Positions 32,613-44,111 of a stretch of 64,000 bases of DNA are shown here, piece by piece (positions within the stretch are counted from its first letter, which is position 1; every line of letters begins with the position of its first letter). This stretch comes from Fragilaria crotonensis (lineage: Eukaryota; Bacillariophyta; Fragilariophyceae; Fragilariales; Fragilariaceae). Under the pieces are notes generated by a model, which made no database searches, was not told the DNA's origin, and saw nothing but the letters and a program-made list of their open reading frames with translations. The translations under genes were made by a program, and so were the position numbers. The stretch spans positions 56,799-120,798 of the forward strand of contig JAKSYS010000103.1 of NCBI GenBank assembly GCA_022925895.1, given 5' to 3'.

Positions 32613-34058
32613 ATGACAGAAGGTGTTTTGGTAGCAAGAGTGCGACCTTCGTTGTGGTCGATGTTATTGAGATCCAAAGACTTACCGGTTCCATTCTTCC
32701 CGGCTGTCGCAACAGCTACGGGATTAGTGGCCGGTGCTATCTGGTTATTGAAGCGACGACGCCAAAAGAAGCTGTCAATTTCCCTCAGGGATCTCAAGTC
32801 TCTCGTGCGACAATTGGTCCTGCTGTGTACAGAAGAACCTACAGATTGCATCTACCTTGACTACAATGGCACCACGCCGGTTCATCCTGGCGTCTTGTCG
32901 TCCATGCTGCCGTATCTAACAGTCCACTTCGGAAACCCATCTTCCAGTCACCATTTTGGAGCTAAACCAAAACTTGCAATTGAAATTGCTCGTCAATCAC
33001 TCCTGAATCTCATCGGGAGACCAAACGAACCATTGTCGAGCATTTGGTTTACTGGATGTGGCACAGAATCTGACAATCTGGCAATCCATCTGGCTCTCCA
33101 GACATCTTTATCTTCCTCTTCGTCGCCCCAAAAACCTCATATTGTGACCACCAACGTTGAGCATCCCGCCGTTACCGAATGCCTCAAGGCTCTCGAAGAA
33201 GATGGCACTATCTCCGTCACATACGTCCCAGTCCAACCCGACGGCCGCGTCACGGTCAACGACGTGATTAGCTCTATAACTGACCACACCATCTTGGTCA
33301 CTGTTATGCTGGCCAACAATGAGTCGGGAGCACTGCAACCCGTCGCTGAAATCGCTGCCCATTGTCGCGAAAAGCATCCCAACATTTTGTTCCACACGGA
33401 TGCCGCTCAGGCCTGCGGCAAGGTGGATGTGGCAAGCCTTTGCCGTAATGCCGATCTCATCACTCTTGTTGGCCACAAAATAGGAGTCCCCAAGGGCGTG
33501 GCGGCGTTGTATGTGAGCGACACATGTCGGGCAGGAAAGAGCTGCTTGTCGTCGTCCCGGGGAGTCATGCTACAAGGAGGTGGACAAGAAGGGGGCCAGA
33601 GGGGAGGGACTGAGAATGTGCCGTACATTGTAGGAATGGGCAAGGCTGCAGAATTGGCGCTGGATAACCTACCAGCGACGATGCAACACATGGAGGCGAT
33701 GCGGTCGCGACTGTTGGAAAAATTGATTAAGGCGATTGGAGATGATATTCGCCCCAACGGGCCGATCGACCCCCAACATCGATTGCCAAACACATTGAGT
33801 ATTGGCATCCCAGGGATTGTCAGTGGATCACTTCTCAATAAGATTGGTCATCAAGTTGCAGCAAGCGCAGGCGCAGCCTGTCATTCCAGTGGAACAGGTC
33901 AGATTTCGTCCGTACTGAAGGCTATGAAGGTACCGACAGAGTATGCCCAAGGTACCCTGAGGCTATCGATCGGCCCCTCTACAAATCCTGATGAGATTGA
34001 CAGGGCTGCCACAATCATTGCCGACCAAGTCAAATTAGAACGACAGGAGAAACTTTAA
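32613..34058 (+). CDS. Cysteine desulfurase-like PLP enzyme (NifS/class V aminotransferase)
   Basis: Predicted to remove sulfur (or selenium) from cysteine or selenocysteine. 481 aa from ATG at 32613 (MTEGVLVARVRP). The catalytic part begins at IYLDYNGTTPVHPGV and has GNPSSSHHFGAKPK, the FTGCGTESDN phosphate-site loop, NVEHPAV, ANNESGALQPV, FHTDAAQACGKV and the PLP-lysine box LVGHKIGVPKG (K289). A RGGTENVPYIVG box follows. The cysteine loop AGAACHSSG (C423) is present, so the persulfide-forming residue is kept. The N-terminal extension holds a hydrophobic segment FFPAVATATGLVAGAIWLLK followed by RRRQKK, suggesting a membrane anchor rather than a cleaved plastid presequence. It ends 49 bp before the end of the ABC-type gene on the opposite strand. 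Confidence 0.92.
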   Translation: MTEGVLVARVRPSLWSMLLRSKDLPVPFFPAVATATGLVAGAIWLLKRRRQKKLSISLRDLKSLVRQLVLLCTEEPTDCIYLDYNGTTPVHPGVLSSMLPYLTVHFGNPSSSHHFGAKPKLAIEIARQSLLNLIGRPNEPLSSIWFTGCGTESDNLAIHLALQTSLSSSSSPQKPHIVTTNVEHPAVTECLKALEEDGTISVTYVPVQPDGRVTVNDVISSITDHTILVTVMLANNESGALQPVAEIAAHCREKHPNILFHTDAAQACGKVDVASLCRNADLITLVGHKIGVPKGVAALYVSDTCRAGKSCLSSSRGVMLQGGGQEGGQRGGTENVPYIVGMGKAAELALDNLPATMQHMEAMRSRLLEKLIKAIGDDIRPNGPIDPQHRLPNTLSIGIPGIVSGSLLNKIGHQVAASAGAACHSSGTGQISSVLKAMKVPTEYAQGTLRLSIGPSTNPDEIDRAATIIADQVKLERQEKL

Positions 34059-34107
34059 ACCGTTTTTAGACTTGATTGTAGAAGTACATTTACTCTACAC
34101 TCCCGCC

Positions 34108-37100
34108 TTAGCCACCGGTGGTCATGGCATGCCACTTCGAAGCATACATGCTTTGTTGCGGTCCACGAGCTAGCAACTCATTGTGGGTTCCACTCTCTAC
34201 CACTGCGCCATCTTTCACAACCACAATTCGATCGGCCAGTCGACCCGAGGCCCATTTGTGGGACGTGAAGACAGTTGCCGCCCCAGTCCTGCGGAGGGCT
34301 GCAAGAAGCTTGAGTTCGTCCACTTCAGAAAGGTACGTCATCAAATCATCCAGAAGTAACAGTGACCCCACAAGCGGAGCGCCTGAGACATTGTCATTGT
34401 CAAAGATAGTTTGCGCTAACACACGAGCCAAGAGAAGCTTAGACCATTCGGAGGGCGACAATGCGTGGCATCGAGGACGTAAGGCAGACGGCATCAAGTC
34501 GTTTTCGTTGGCAGTTACGACGGTCGATAACTTGCCAGGAAGCTGCGCCACTAATGAGGTAGCCAGGCCAGTAATTTGCAGAGCTTGGTTAGCGGCTCTA
34601 GCCCCAGCCGTCGGGTTCTGGTTCAATAATCCATCCATGGGTTCTAGAATTTCCTCCAGTGTGAAGCCCGACATGAACTCAGCATTGTCAGCAATTGTTC
34701 GAACATCATTCAAGAATAACCCAAGCCTCTTCTTCAACTGGTCTCGATCCCACTTCATGGAGTCTAACCCACAAATTGAAACAGAACCGCGGACCTTGGT
34801 AGTCGTAAGAGATCGCTTCGCTGGATTTACGAGAGCTTCTGCAATGGCAGTCAAGAGACGAGACTTTCCTTCACCGTCATCGCCCAGAATAGCCACAATC
34901 TCACCATTGTGACAATCGAAGCTCGCACCCCGTACAGCCCAAGCTCTTTTTGATGTATGCGCGGCCCAAAGGTCCCTCACGCTCAAACCGATAGTCGGCG
35001 AAATCGATGTTCCCAACAGTGGTTCTGGCCTTTTTTGACTTCCTGACACTTCCTCGACGACTTCGTTGAGAACCTTGACAAAGTTCTGCACGTAGGGGCG
35101 CAGATTTGACGATTCAATCGTTTTCGCGATGGCTTTCCACGAAAGTCTGAGCGTAAACATAAGCATGATCGATACATCCCAAATAGAATTGAATCGGAGT
35201 ACGCCAGTGGGGGCGCTGGTCGCCAAGCAGATCCCGGCAAAGCAGGAAGCGTACATAAAGACGGGTGCCAACAGAAGTAGGGTTGACAATACTGTGTATC
35301 CAACTTGTCGGAGCCAAGATCGCAGGGAATGGACACTGCGCAGTGTGGATGGCGGGGGCAACGTGGCTCGCCATCGTTCCGGTTCCCTCCAGAGCCCCGC
35401 TTTTGGACAGTAGTCCCAGTCGCGACGCACTCGACACACCCAAGTTGGAGAGCGTCGTTACCGTACCAAAGGCTGAAGCAGACACGTCCTCATCTTCTTT
35501 TTCGTCGTCGTCCAAGCTTCTCACCTTCCTGTGACCAGCGAGGGAAGGTAAAACGGCGACCGCAGCAAGTGAGCCAAAAAAGGCCAGCTGAAATACAAAG
35601 GCAACCGGACTATCCTTGAAGCTCGAAAATTGGACCGCGAGCAATTCGTTGATATTCGCGCTCAGAGCAACCAAAATGTCTTTCAAATATGAACCAACCT
35701 GAGCCCATGGAACTGGCCATGACCTAAACTCTGGGAGTGTCACAAATTGGAAAAAGGATCCAAGAACGGCATAGACAATGGGCTGAATGACAGATACAGT
35801 CATGATGATCATAGCGGAGAGGACGAGAGAAACAAATGACTGAAGCCTGCCCGTCTGGATGAGTTCGAGTACCTGAGCTTCCGAGGCTTGTCGCATGCGA
35901 TTCGGAACTTGCTTCTCAACCGGTTGACCGGCAACCAGTCGCATATACAGTTGTGAATAACGCGATGCCCCGTGTACGGTGGTGCCCACCGCGTTGGTCA
36001 AGCCACGAATTTGACTGTCAAAGATAACGTGGTTGGTAGCCGCCGTCAAGATAGCAACCGACAAAGCGTACAAAGCCCATCCCCGAGAGGCTTCCACAAA
36101 GATGCTGGCCGTGGCCGCGACTATATCGTTCCCTGAATCTTGAAGACCGGTACGACTGGATACCGAAACAAGTTCGCGGACACCGTGCACAACTGATCCC
36201 AGGCAAAGCAAATCCAGTATGGCCTTGTTTCGTCCGATGGCACGAGACTTTCGGACCTCGGGGTGTGACAGTAGAGCAGTTGATTCGCCATTGTGGCACC
36301 GCACCAACAGATCTGTCAAGGGAGGCATCGAAGACGATGACGACGACGACGACGATGGTTCTGTTCCTTTAGGTACTGCGGCCTTTACCTCCTTTTGTCG
36401 CTTGGCAGCTGACCAACGCCTCGATGTCTGATCCTCGTCCTTCCAGGCATCCATGGTGGCCGCTGCCATGGCACGATACGACCCAGATCCTCGTCCCAAG
36501 AATTTCGACACAACCGATGGCAATCTCGGTAAGGACGGTAGAGGAACACGCGACCAGAACGAGTTGGAGTCTTCCACCCGATCGTACAAAGGTCGAACCG
36601 GCTGCGATGGCCGAGGCATATGCTGTAGTTGTTCGGTCTGCATCGCAAATGGTCGTTTGCGAGTCTCTTCCCCAGAACCACTCTGTGCCTGGTCCATATT
36701 TGGCGGACGGGCTGTTGCCAAGGGTGGAATGGCCGTTCGGCTGCCGGCCAACATGGAGGCAGCGGGATTGGCCTCGGATGCTCCCGCCCGCAAGATTGGA
36801 CGCGGTTCCCATGAGTTATTAGCGCGAACAGGTATGTCGCGATCCTCTTCTTCATTGTCTGAATCATCCGCATTTCCCTCGGCTTCGGGCATGGCATACA
36901 GCGATGCTAGGGAGGCTGATACTTGTTGCGATGTCGCAGCAGTGTTGGTGGCGGCGGTGGTGGTTGAGGGTTGCTGGCGTGTCAGCGCAGCAAACTTACG
37001 TCCTCCGAGAATGCCGGCAATGTGCGAATCCGGAGCCTCGGGTCGGCGTAATGGCTGGTTTGGTTTGGCGCTGCTAGCAGTACTTACCACAGAGTGGGAC

Positions 37101-38317
37101 ACGACCTTTGTCGGTTTTGTGGAAGACGGTAAGAGTGAGGTGGGCAATATTTCACGAGCCTTGTGAGTCACTTGATGCGTCCATTGGTTAGTCCGTTCCG
37201 CTACCTTTTCTTCCACAAATGCCAAGCTATCAAGTCCTTGTTCAACCCGATTCCACAGTGATTTCCAAATGGGAGCTATTGTCGACTGTGACGACGATGG
37301 ATGTTGTCGTAGTTGCTGTCGTGGTAATGGTTGTTGTCGATATCGAGGAGGCGGAACTTGTTGTGTACGAAGTGGAATGTGTTGGTGTTGGTGTTGGTGC
37401 TGCAGCCCGTATGTCTGCGATGGTGGCTGCCGAAATTGCTGGTATTCATGGAATTGGCTTTGTTGTTGTTGCTGCTGTTGCTGCGGAATTACGCCGTGAT
37501 GCAGCGATTCGGGGGGCAGAACGCCCAGCGGGGGTACCCGAAGTTCTGTAGGTGGATCTGGAAGTTGCATTTGTGGCGGTGGCAGAGGCCGCGGTGGTGG
37601 CGGTGGTGGTGGGGGTGGAACCACGGGGGTAGAAAGCATGGTCGTCGTAAATACTGTCGATTCTCCGCCATGCCTCAGCCTGCCATCGTCCTCCTCGAGT
37701 CGGTTGCTGTCCACATGTACCTCAGTGTCAAGTCTAGGCAATTCCTCCTGTCGATGCTCTGATTCCAGCGACATACTAGCGTCTAAAGGTCGCCGTTGCA
37801 GTTCGTGCTCCTCCGCGTCCTCCTGTCGTGCAGCATCTTGTTTAGAAAAGGGTGGCTGGTCTGGTACATGTAACAGCTTCTCCTGTTGCTGCACGTGTTT
37901 GTTTCCCACAATGCGTTGAAAACGTTCCAAGATGGGATCGACTTCAGCTGTTGTTGTCAACGCTAGATCGTGGTCGCCAACCACTATCGTTGGCGTTTCG
38001 GTCTTGACCTTCGTCTTATCAAGATCGCTTTCTTGTTTCCTGTCATCATCGTCATCATCTCGAGGAGGAGGGGGCGGAGGCGGTGGCAGTCGTTTGGAAT
38101 CAGAATTGTCTACTTTTAACACGACGACAGGTGGTGGCGGTGGTATTCGTCCCACCACGTTCGATGAGGATGCCTCTGCTGTTGTTGTTGTAGCTGCCAT
38201 TACTACTACTACGATAGGTACAAACACAACCAGGGACACAAAACGAACGACTCGTCGAACAAGTCGTTGTCCGCCAGTTCGTCTTCGACATCGTGACAGT
38301 GTTGAGCAGTCTTTCAT
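34108..38317 (-). CDS. ABC-ATPase membrane protein with long Pro-rich N-terminus (one frameshift)
   Basis: Half-transporter-like ABC protein, about 1,400 aa. ATG at 38317 (MKDCSTLSRC) gives a signal peptide or signal anchor (FVSLVVFVPIVVVVMAATTT). About 600 residues of low complexity follow, with PPPPPPPP, poly-Q and His/Gln runs. Then comes a membrane domain with several hydrophobic segments (GWALYALSVAILTAATNHVI, SFVSLVLSAMIIMTVSVIQP, PVAFVFQLAFFGSLAAVAVL, YTVLSTLLLLAPVFMYASCF). The C-terminal ATPase has Walker A GDDGEGKS (about 34884-34861), a degenerate signature LSPSE in place of LSGGQ, Walker B LLLLDDL with Asp at the catalytic Glu position (as in ABCC NBD1), an H-loop TSHK, and a DRIVVVKDGAVVESGTHNEL end. 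One indel near a CCCCC run (about 35357-35361) shifts the frame; removing one base joins the two parts. Substrate unknown; ATP hydrolysis may be weak. Confidence 0.75.
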
Positions 38318-38788
38318 GGCGACACGCAGCAGTGCTTGCAAGTTAAAGTTCACAGTGTCAGAAGCGTAATGTAAGAGCCAGAATTTTAATAACACAAGTA
38401 GTCACCGTCCATCTCACATCAAAATCAGAATCATCAATCATCACGTGTACGACCCTGATTGATCCTTTCGGTGCTTTGTGTTTGGGCAGTAGATGTCATA
38501 GGCTTCGCGTGTTTTGCCACTTGGAGGGAGGTCCGTTAGTCGACCGAATTCTCCACTCCAAGTACTCGGCATGTACTGGAGTACCAGTACTGGTACGTAG
38601 AAATATGTACGTACTCAAACTTCAGACTTCAGACTTCAGACTCCAAACGGTATCGCCCTACTGACCTGGTACCAGGTACAGTGGAAGTATCGTGAGTTGA
38701 TACTGTTACTATGCATACCGCACACAGCACACCGACTACTGACTGATAACAGTTCGCAGCCCACACACACCATGTCCACAGTCAACAG
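38318..38788. other. Divergent intergenic region left of the MITE
   Basis: Lies between the ABC gene (-) and the Nup133-like gene (+). 38565-38615 has GTAC words; ACTTCAGACTTCAGACTTCA is a short triplet of 8-nt direct repeats near 38620. Ends with the 8-bp duplication that borders the MITE. Confidence 0.4.
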
Positions 38789-39109
38789 CAGAGACGGGAA
38801 TTTCTGAAAATATCAAACCCATGGGTACCCACGTAAAGCTACGCTCACGGAAGTACCAGCCCAAACCCACCCAGAACCCATACGATCTACCAAGACCTAC
38901 CCAAACCCACCCAAACCCAGTAGTTAGTACTGGACTAGATGGCTCTACTACTACCGGTAGCAAACATCTACAGTCATTTTTTGCTATGATTTGCCGGCCC
39001 ACCCAGACCCACCCATGAAATCCTGAGCTCACCCAAAACCCACCCTTAACCCAATGGGTTTGGGTGGGCCGTGGGTTTGGGTGGGCTGGGTTTGAAATTC
39101 CCGTCTCTG
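38789..39109. mobile_element. G-rich MITE with 16-bp ITRs and 8-bp target duplication
   Basis: 321 bp. The inverted ends CAGAGACGGGAATTTC (38789-38804; reverse complement 39094-39109) are identical. They are flanked by GTCAACAG at 38781-38788 and again at 39110-39117, a perfect 8-bp duplication, as made by hAT-type transposases. The interior carries many ACCCAAACCCACCC units on the left and GGGTTTGGGTGGG units on the right, so the two halves can pair and each strand has tracts able to form G-quadruplexes. No coding capacity. It sits about 150 bp upstream of the Nup133-like start codon. Confidence 0.88.
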
Positions 39110-39266
39110 GTCAACAGTCAATGATCCTCTGCCACATTTGAACGACGGACTGATACATCCAGCATTCATCAATTCCGTACAGTACTCTGCAGTCTACGCT
39201 CCAAAGCAAGGCGAGACATCATACGCCAAGTGTATCTGCGTTTGCGCTTTTTGCCATTCCATTGTC

Positions 39267-42150
39267 ATGTCGTCACAATCCTCGTTTCAATCGTCGTTTC
39301 AACTCAATCGTCATTTAGTGCGACCCTCCCCTCATGTGCCATGGGATGTGTCGGTGACCCATGTGATTCCGGCGATCCTTCTGGATGATATTATTTCGAA
39401 GCAAAAAATGGCTGCCTACGATTCGTACCGATCCATTCAAGCCATCATGTCGAGCAATGGAAAAATAAGTCTAGTGAAGCATCAAGGAGGAGCGGGAACT
39501 GGTGCTGGTGGTGGTGCTACTATCTATCAAACACTCTATCACCCGCTGTTGAATCGTTCCGAATCCCTCCTGCTCAGCATGTCCGGAAACGATGATTCAT
39601 ACTTCATTTACGCCTTGAATGCCACCACTGGATTCTTGGCCGCGTGGTGGTTGCCGCACAACGCCACTCCCTCAATGTTGGCCAAGACTCCTTCGTGCAA
39701 ATTGCGGTTGCCAAGCACTGTCGTGAGCACAAGTATCGTGCTATTGAAGGCCGTCGGGAGTCGTCTGTTCATGGCTTCCGCAACGGGACAGCTTTGGTGT
39801 ACCACTATATCGGCACGTCCAATGGTCCTCACCGCAACCGAATGGACCCGTACTGGCACAAGTTTGTGGAATCGTGTCTTTTCGACTGGCAGTAGCAGTT
39901 CCTCAGCACTGCACTCACCCATGGTGGCCTTCCTTCCCGCCACCGACAAGGACAATAACTCATTTTATTATTCCATCTCGCAATCCGGATGTATCGATGC
40001 GTGGCATACGGATGCCGGCAGATCTGTTTGTCGCCTGCAAGATTTGTTACAAGACGAAGTGGAAGATACGTTTGATGGCATTGAAGTTTTGCAGGCATCG
40101 TCGGCGACCTCGCCGATTGCCGAAAATTATGGGACCATGGACATTATTGTCAAGCTACTACGACGTCGTCGGGCTCGCATGTATTACGTTCGGTATGCTG
40201 ACGAAAAACTACAACATTGCCTTTGGTTGAATCGCTTTCCAGATTCCGTTCCGTGTCATGGAATCATCTCCTGTGACAATGGTATGGCATACGCATGCTT
40301 CGGATCCGCACCTGTCACTGTCCTCGCCCTCGGCAGCATCGGCGCCAAAAGTCCAACCTCCATGATCCACGAAATCGATCTACCACTCGACGAAGCATCC
40401 AACATTATTGGCATGGGCAAGGACTTGGAAACGCATGGCGTTGCGGTCCTTACCACACAGGGACTCTTCATTCGCGCCAGATGGATGCAATTGCAAGTTG
40501 CCGTCGCGTCCCCGTCGGACGAAGAAGCACACGTCCTGGCGCGACATTTACTCGTCGCGTTTTGGAACTACTATCAAATGAAAACCGTGCCATTGCCGCC
40601 GAGTTTGACTGCGACGACTTCAACGCCAAACATGGAAGCTGCCATTCTCGTGACAGCGCGACAGCTGCAACGGGAAGGTGACGGCTCATCCTCCCACAAT
40701 TGCATGGAATGGCATTTTGCATTTTTGAGACTCCTCAAGGAAGCCGGGTTGTATAAGAATTTGAGTTCGTCTGGGAGATGGACGTTACTTGGGATCGGTC
40801 AAGAGCTGGCAATTCATTCCATCCTCGCACACTGCCATTTGTTCGCCAAAGAATTACCACCGTACGGATTGGCAGCAAAAATGGCTCAAGTGCAGCAACA
40901 CGTCTTGAATCATTCTCCCACGACGGAATGGAGTATAGCATTGCAAAAGGTCCTCCGGACGGCCATGAACTATCGAAACGACCACGCGATTGCCACGTAT
41001 GATGTTTTGACCGACCCGCGGCACTTATGGACGCACGAACTCCGCGATTCCTTGCTTTTGCAGCTCAAACATCCTGAGAGTGCCAAAGTCGAAACGCTCG
41101 ACGTTGTCACGGCAGCTCTCCAGGTGCACCAAGAAATCAATTCAAAGACTACAATCTTGTCAAGTCATTGGGCATCGATTTGATTCGGAACCAACTCAAG
41201 GACGACAAACTGGCGTATGCCTTGTCTCTGAACATTCCTACTACGAAGGTTTATGTCAGTTGGCCATTGACAAACCAAATGAGTACTCACTGGAACCCAT
41301 TCTTACCAAATGGGATGACTTTGGTTCCTTTGCTCTTGTCTGGTTTGCCCAACAGGGCCATCACGACAAGGTCCTGCGGTATGGGAAGCTCCTGCCCGAT
41401 TCCTTCGGACAGTTAGTCGAGAAGCATTCGCCTCAATACTCGTGGGTCCACGAATTGTGGCAAAAGGATTACGGCGCCGCGAGCGACGCCCTCTTTCGAA
41501 ATGCAACTGGCCAAGATTTGGAAGATACCGAATGGCATCTGAGCATGGCCAAATTGGCGGCCAAGGTGCACAACGTGGCGGGACAAGACGCGAACAAAAA
41601 ACGTCGAGGGGAGGACAGTGCGGCGAACTATCGTCGCAAACGCATTGACAATAAGTTAGATCTGGTCAAGGCTCAACGCGCGTTGATCTATGGTGAACAA
41701 GTGCCACTGCAGGCACCAGAATTTCTGTTGAAGCTGGCGCTTGAAAAGTGTGATTTGGAACCCGACCAGATTGTACACTATGCGATGATGGGACTCATCA
41801 TTGCGAGCGCCGCCGACAATAGGGACGGAATTTCCACCGTATGGAGCAAGGTCATTGCCGTCGACATGGTGGATAAGTGGTCCGTTTGGATAAAAAGCAC
41901 TCCCCCGCCGTCCCGCGGCACCTTGGTCGAAGACACGGTCTTCGGACAGTTGTGGAAACTGGTCCAAGAACAACAGCCAGTCGAAGTGCAGTCGTCCATG
42001 CAGTATGATGCGGGTTTGGAAGACATGGTCTTGCGCAAACTGACTTCGTTAGACCGAGGAGCTGCGCGGGAACTCAAACGTCTCTTGTCCCGCACGACAT
42101 CCGTCGACTTGTCGCAAAGCGTTGTGGCGGGGAAGATGGACGAACAGTAG
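39267..42150 (+). CDS. Nup133-like nucleoporin (two frameshifts)
   Basis: Predicted scaffold subunit of the Nup107-160 (Y) complex of the nuclear pore. ATG at 39267 (MSSQSSFQSSF) is preferred; an in-frame upstream ATG at 39138 lies just 20 bp after the MITE duplication. The N-terminal ~430 residues have a beta-propeller character (SLLLSMSGNDDSYFIYALNA, KAVGSRLFMASATGQLWC, SGCIDAWHTDAGRSVCRL). The C-terminal half is helical, with HSYYEGLCQLAIDKPN, FALVWFAQQGHHDKVLRYGK and SWVHELWQKDYGAASDALFR, a pattern I know from Nup133 C-terminal repeats. The frame changes at about 41139 (AAAG) and again at about 41225-41235. Between them NLVKSLGIDLIRNQLKDDKL is clearly coding, so I read one protein of about 960 aa with two indels. 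Its 3' part is duplicated downstream. Confidence 0.65.
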
Positions 42151-42450
42151 GGTATGAATACTCAGAATGAAACGGATGGATTTGCAGGATCGATATGCTG
42201 GATTTCTAACGTACTAACGTAGTGATCCTCACAAAACCTAGGGATCGTAACATGGCAAAGGGAGAATAGCGTGCTGCGTACATGATCGCTTAGATAAACC
42301 AAATTCGCTTTTTAGGGTAGTAGGGCCACCTTTTCCAAGGCAGGCAACGACAACAATGGAAAAGGATGTGAACTTTGCGATATACAAACATTGCCTATGC
42401 AATACATATTTGTGTACTGGTGAATACTCATAATCTATGATTCCTCAGCT
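42151..42450. other. Convergent 3' region of Nup133-like and rhodanese genes
   Basis: Presumed 3' UTRs; the same sequence recurs, diverged, at 43769-44110. Confidence 0.4.
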
Positions 42451-42784
42451 TTATTTCAGATAATCAACATCACTCCATCCACCCGCATTCAGTACCTGGG
42501 TATATCCCTTGTTCCAACACCTCCTTTGCCTTGGTCGCTCTCCTGCCCGAGCGGCAATAAATAATAATCGGCGCATCCTTATCAGACCCAACAATAGCTT
42601 CAGGATTTTCTTCCAATTCTGGCGCTTCGGTGGGAATCACGGAGTAGTGCACCCATTTGGAGCCAAATTTATTCTCCAACGACCCAGTGGTCTTGATTTC
42701 TTCCTCCGTCCTTACATCAAGAATGACAGCGTTGGGCTGGTTTGCCAATGGAAGAACTTGGGCTTGAGACGCAATGTCAGACAT
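42451..42784 (-). CDS. Rhodanese-like single-domain protein (copy 1, one frameshift)
   Basis: Sulfurtransferase-type domain of about 110 aa: AVILDVRTEEEI, then KWVHYSVIP, then the active-site loop IIIYCRSGRRATKAKEVL with Cys77 of the CRSGRR loop. ATG at 42784 (MSDIASQAQV). After residue ~93 one extra G in a GGG run (about 42502) breaks the frame. Dropping it gives a tail like copy 2 (VLNAGGWSDVDYLK) and a TAA at 42453-42451. The sequence upstream of the ATG resembles the signal peptide of copy 2 (STFIPLFAAS) but has no start codon in this copy, so copy 1 as read would be cytosolic. Substrate unknown. Confidence 0.82.
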
Positions 42785-43057
42785 GGTAGCTTGAGAATCA
42801 AAGACAGGTTTTTCGGACGCAGCAAAGAGTGGGATGAAAGTGGAGGCAAGATAGATGGGGGCTCAAGGCTAAATGCGATATCCCGTCGGAGATATGGAGC
42901 TGCACGTTTGGGCCTCCGCACGTCTGGGGATCGTACGTCGTAATTCAGTATTGTAGAATTGTAGTGTAGCGTGCACGTCAGTATTATGCTAGGAGGCCTT
43001 TGTTTTATGTGACATTTCTACTCGTACGAACCCGAAACCCGACTCCTGTCAACAGTG

Positions 43058-43768
43058 AGTCGAAGGCATTTGCCTCAATACTTGTGGCTTGTGGGTCCAC
43101 GAATTGGCAGAGGGATTACGGCGCCGCGAGCAATGCCCTCTTTCGAAATGCAACTGGCCAAGATTTGGAAGATACCGAATGGCATCTGAGCATGGCCAAA
43201 TTGGCGGCCAAGGTGCACAATGTGGCGGGACAGCACGCGAACAACAAACGTCGAGGAGGACAGTGCGGTGAACTATCGTTGCATACGCATTGACAATAAG
43301 TTAGATCTGGTCGAGGCTCAACGCGCCTTGATGGAAGGTGAACAAGTGCCACTGCAGGCACCAGAATTTCTGTTGAAGCTGGCGCTTGAAAAGTGTGATC
43401 TGGAACCCGACCAGATTGACACTATGCCTTGATGGGACGCATCAGTACGAGCGCCGCCAGCAATAGGGACGGAATTATGGAGCAAGGTCATTGCCGTCGA
43501 CATGTGGACAAGGTGTCCGTTTCCGCCACCCCGCGGCACCTTGGTCGAAGACACGGTCTTCGGACAGTTGTGGAAACTGGTCCAGGAACAACAGCCCGTC
43601 GAAGTGCAGTCGTCCATGCAGTATGATGCGGGTTTGGAAGTCATGGTCTTGCACAAACTGACTTCGTTAGACCGAGGAGCTGCGCGGGAACTCAAACGTC
43701 TCCTGTCCCGCACGACATCCGTGGCCTTGTCGCAAAGTGTCGTGGCGGGGAAGTTGGACGAGCAGTAG
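43058..43768 (+). pseudogene. 5'-truncated Nup133-like gene fragment
   Basis: Matches the last ~240 codons of the upstream nucleoporin gene: DYGAASNALFRNATGQDLED, then QAPEFLLKLALEKCDLEPDQ, then LVEDTVFGQLWKLVQEQQPV and the same ...VAGKLDEQ stop. Small deletions break it into at least three frames (breaks near 43250, 43425 and 43500), and it lacks the propeller half and any proper start. It cannot encode a pore subunit. Confidence 0.9.
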
Positions 43769-44111
43769 GGTATGAATACTCTAAGGAAAGGAATGGATTT
43801 GCAGCATCGATATGCTGGATTTCTGACGTACTATCGTAGTGATCCTCACAAAACCTAGGGAATCGTAGCACCGCAAAGGACGACCCTGTCTGAGGGAGAG
43901 ATGAGTGCTACGCATACATGAAGGAACATATTCTGTCTTTTAAGGGCAGTGGGAATGTAAAACGCGAGACCTCCACCTTTCGTAAGACAGACACCGACAA
44001 CAATGGAAAGGATATGTACTTTTTGCTATGCAAATATAGTCTATGCAATAATGTATACTTCACCTGGTGAATACTCAGAACTCACAATCTATCGCATGAA
44101 TTCCCTCCGCT

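Larger units (their letters stand above)
41414..42950. repeat. Copy 1 of a ~1.5-kb tandem segmental duplication
   Basis: Covers the Nup133-like 3' end, the 300-bp intergenic region and the rhodanese gene. It matches 43050-44545 in the same order and orientation; the offset at GATTACGGCGCCGCGAG is 1,647 bp. Even the intergenic GTGATCCTCACAAAACCTAG is shared. Confidence 0.85.

Noticed and set aside
38850-39090. Interstitial telomere array (GGGTTTGGGTGGG units)
   Set aside because: The units are not a regular TTAGGG-type array, they invert in the middle, and they lie inside perfect ITRs with an 8-bp target duplication.
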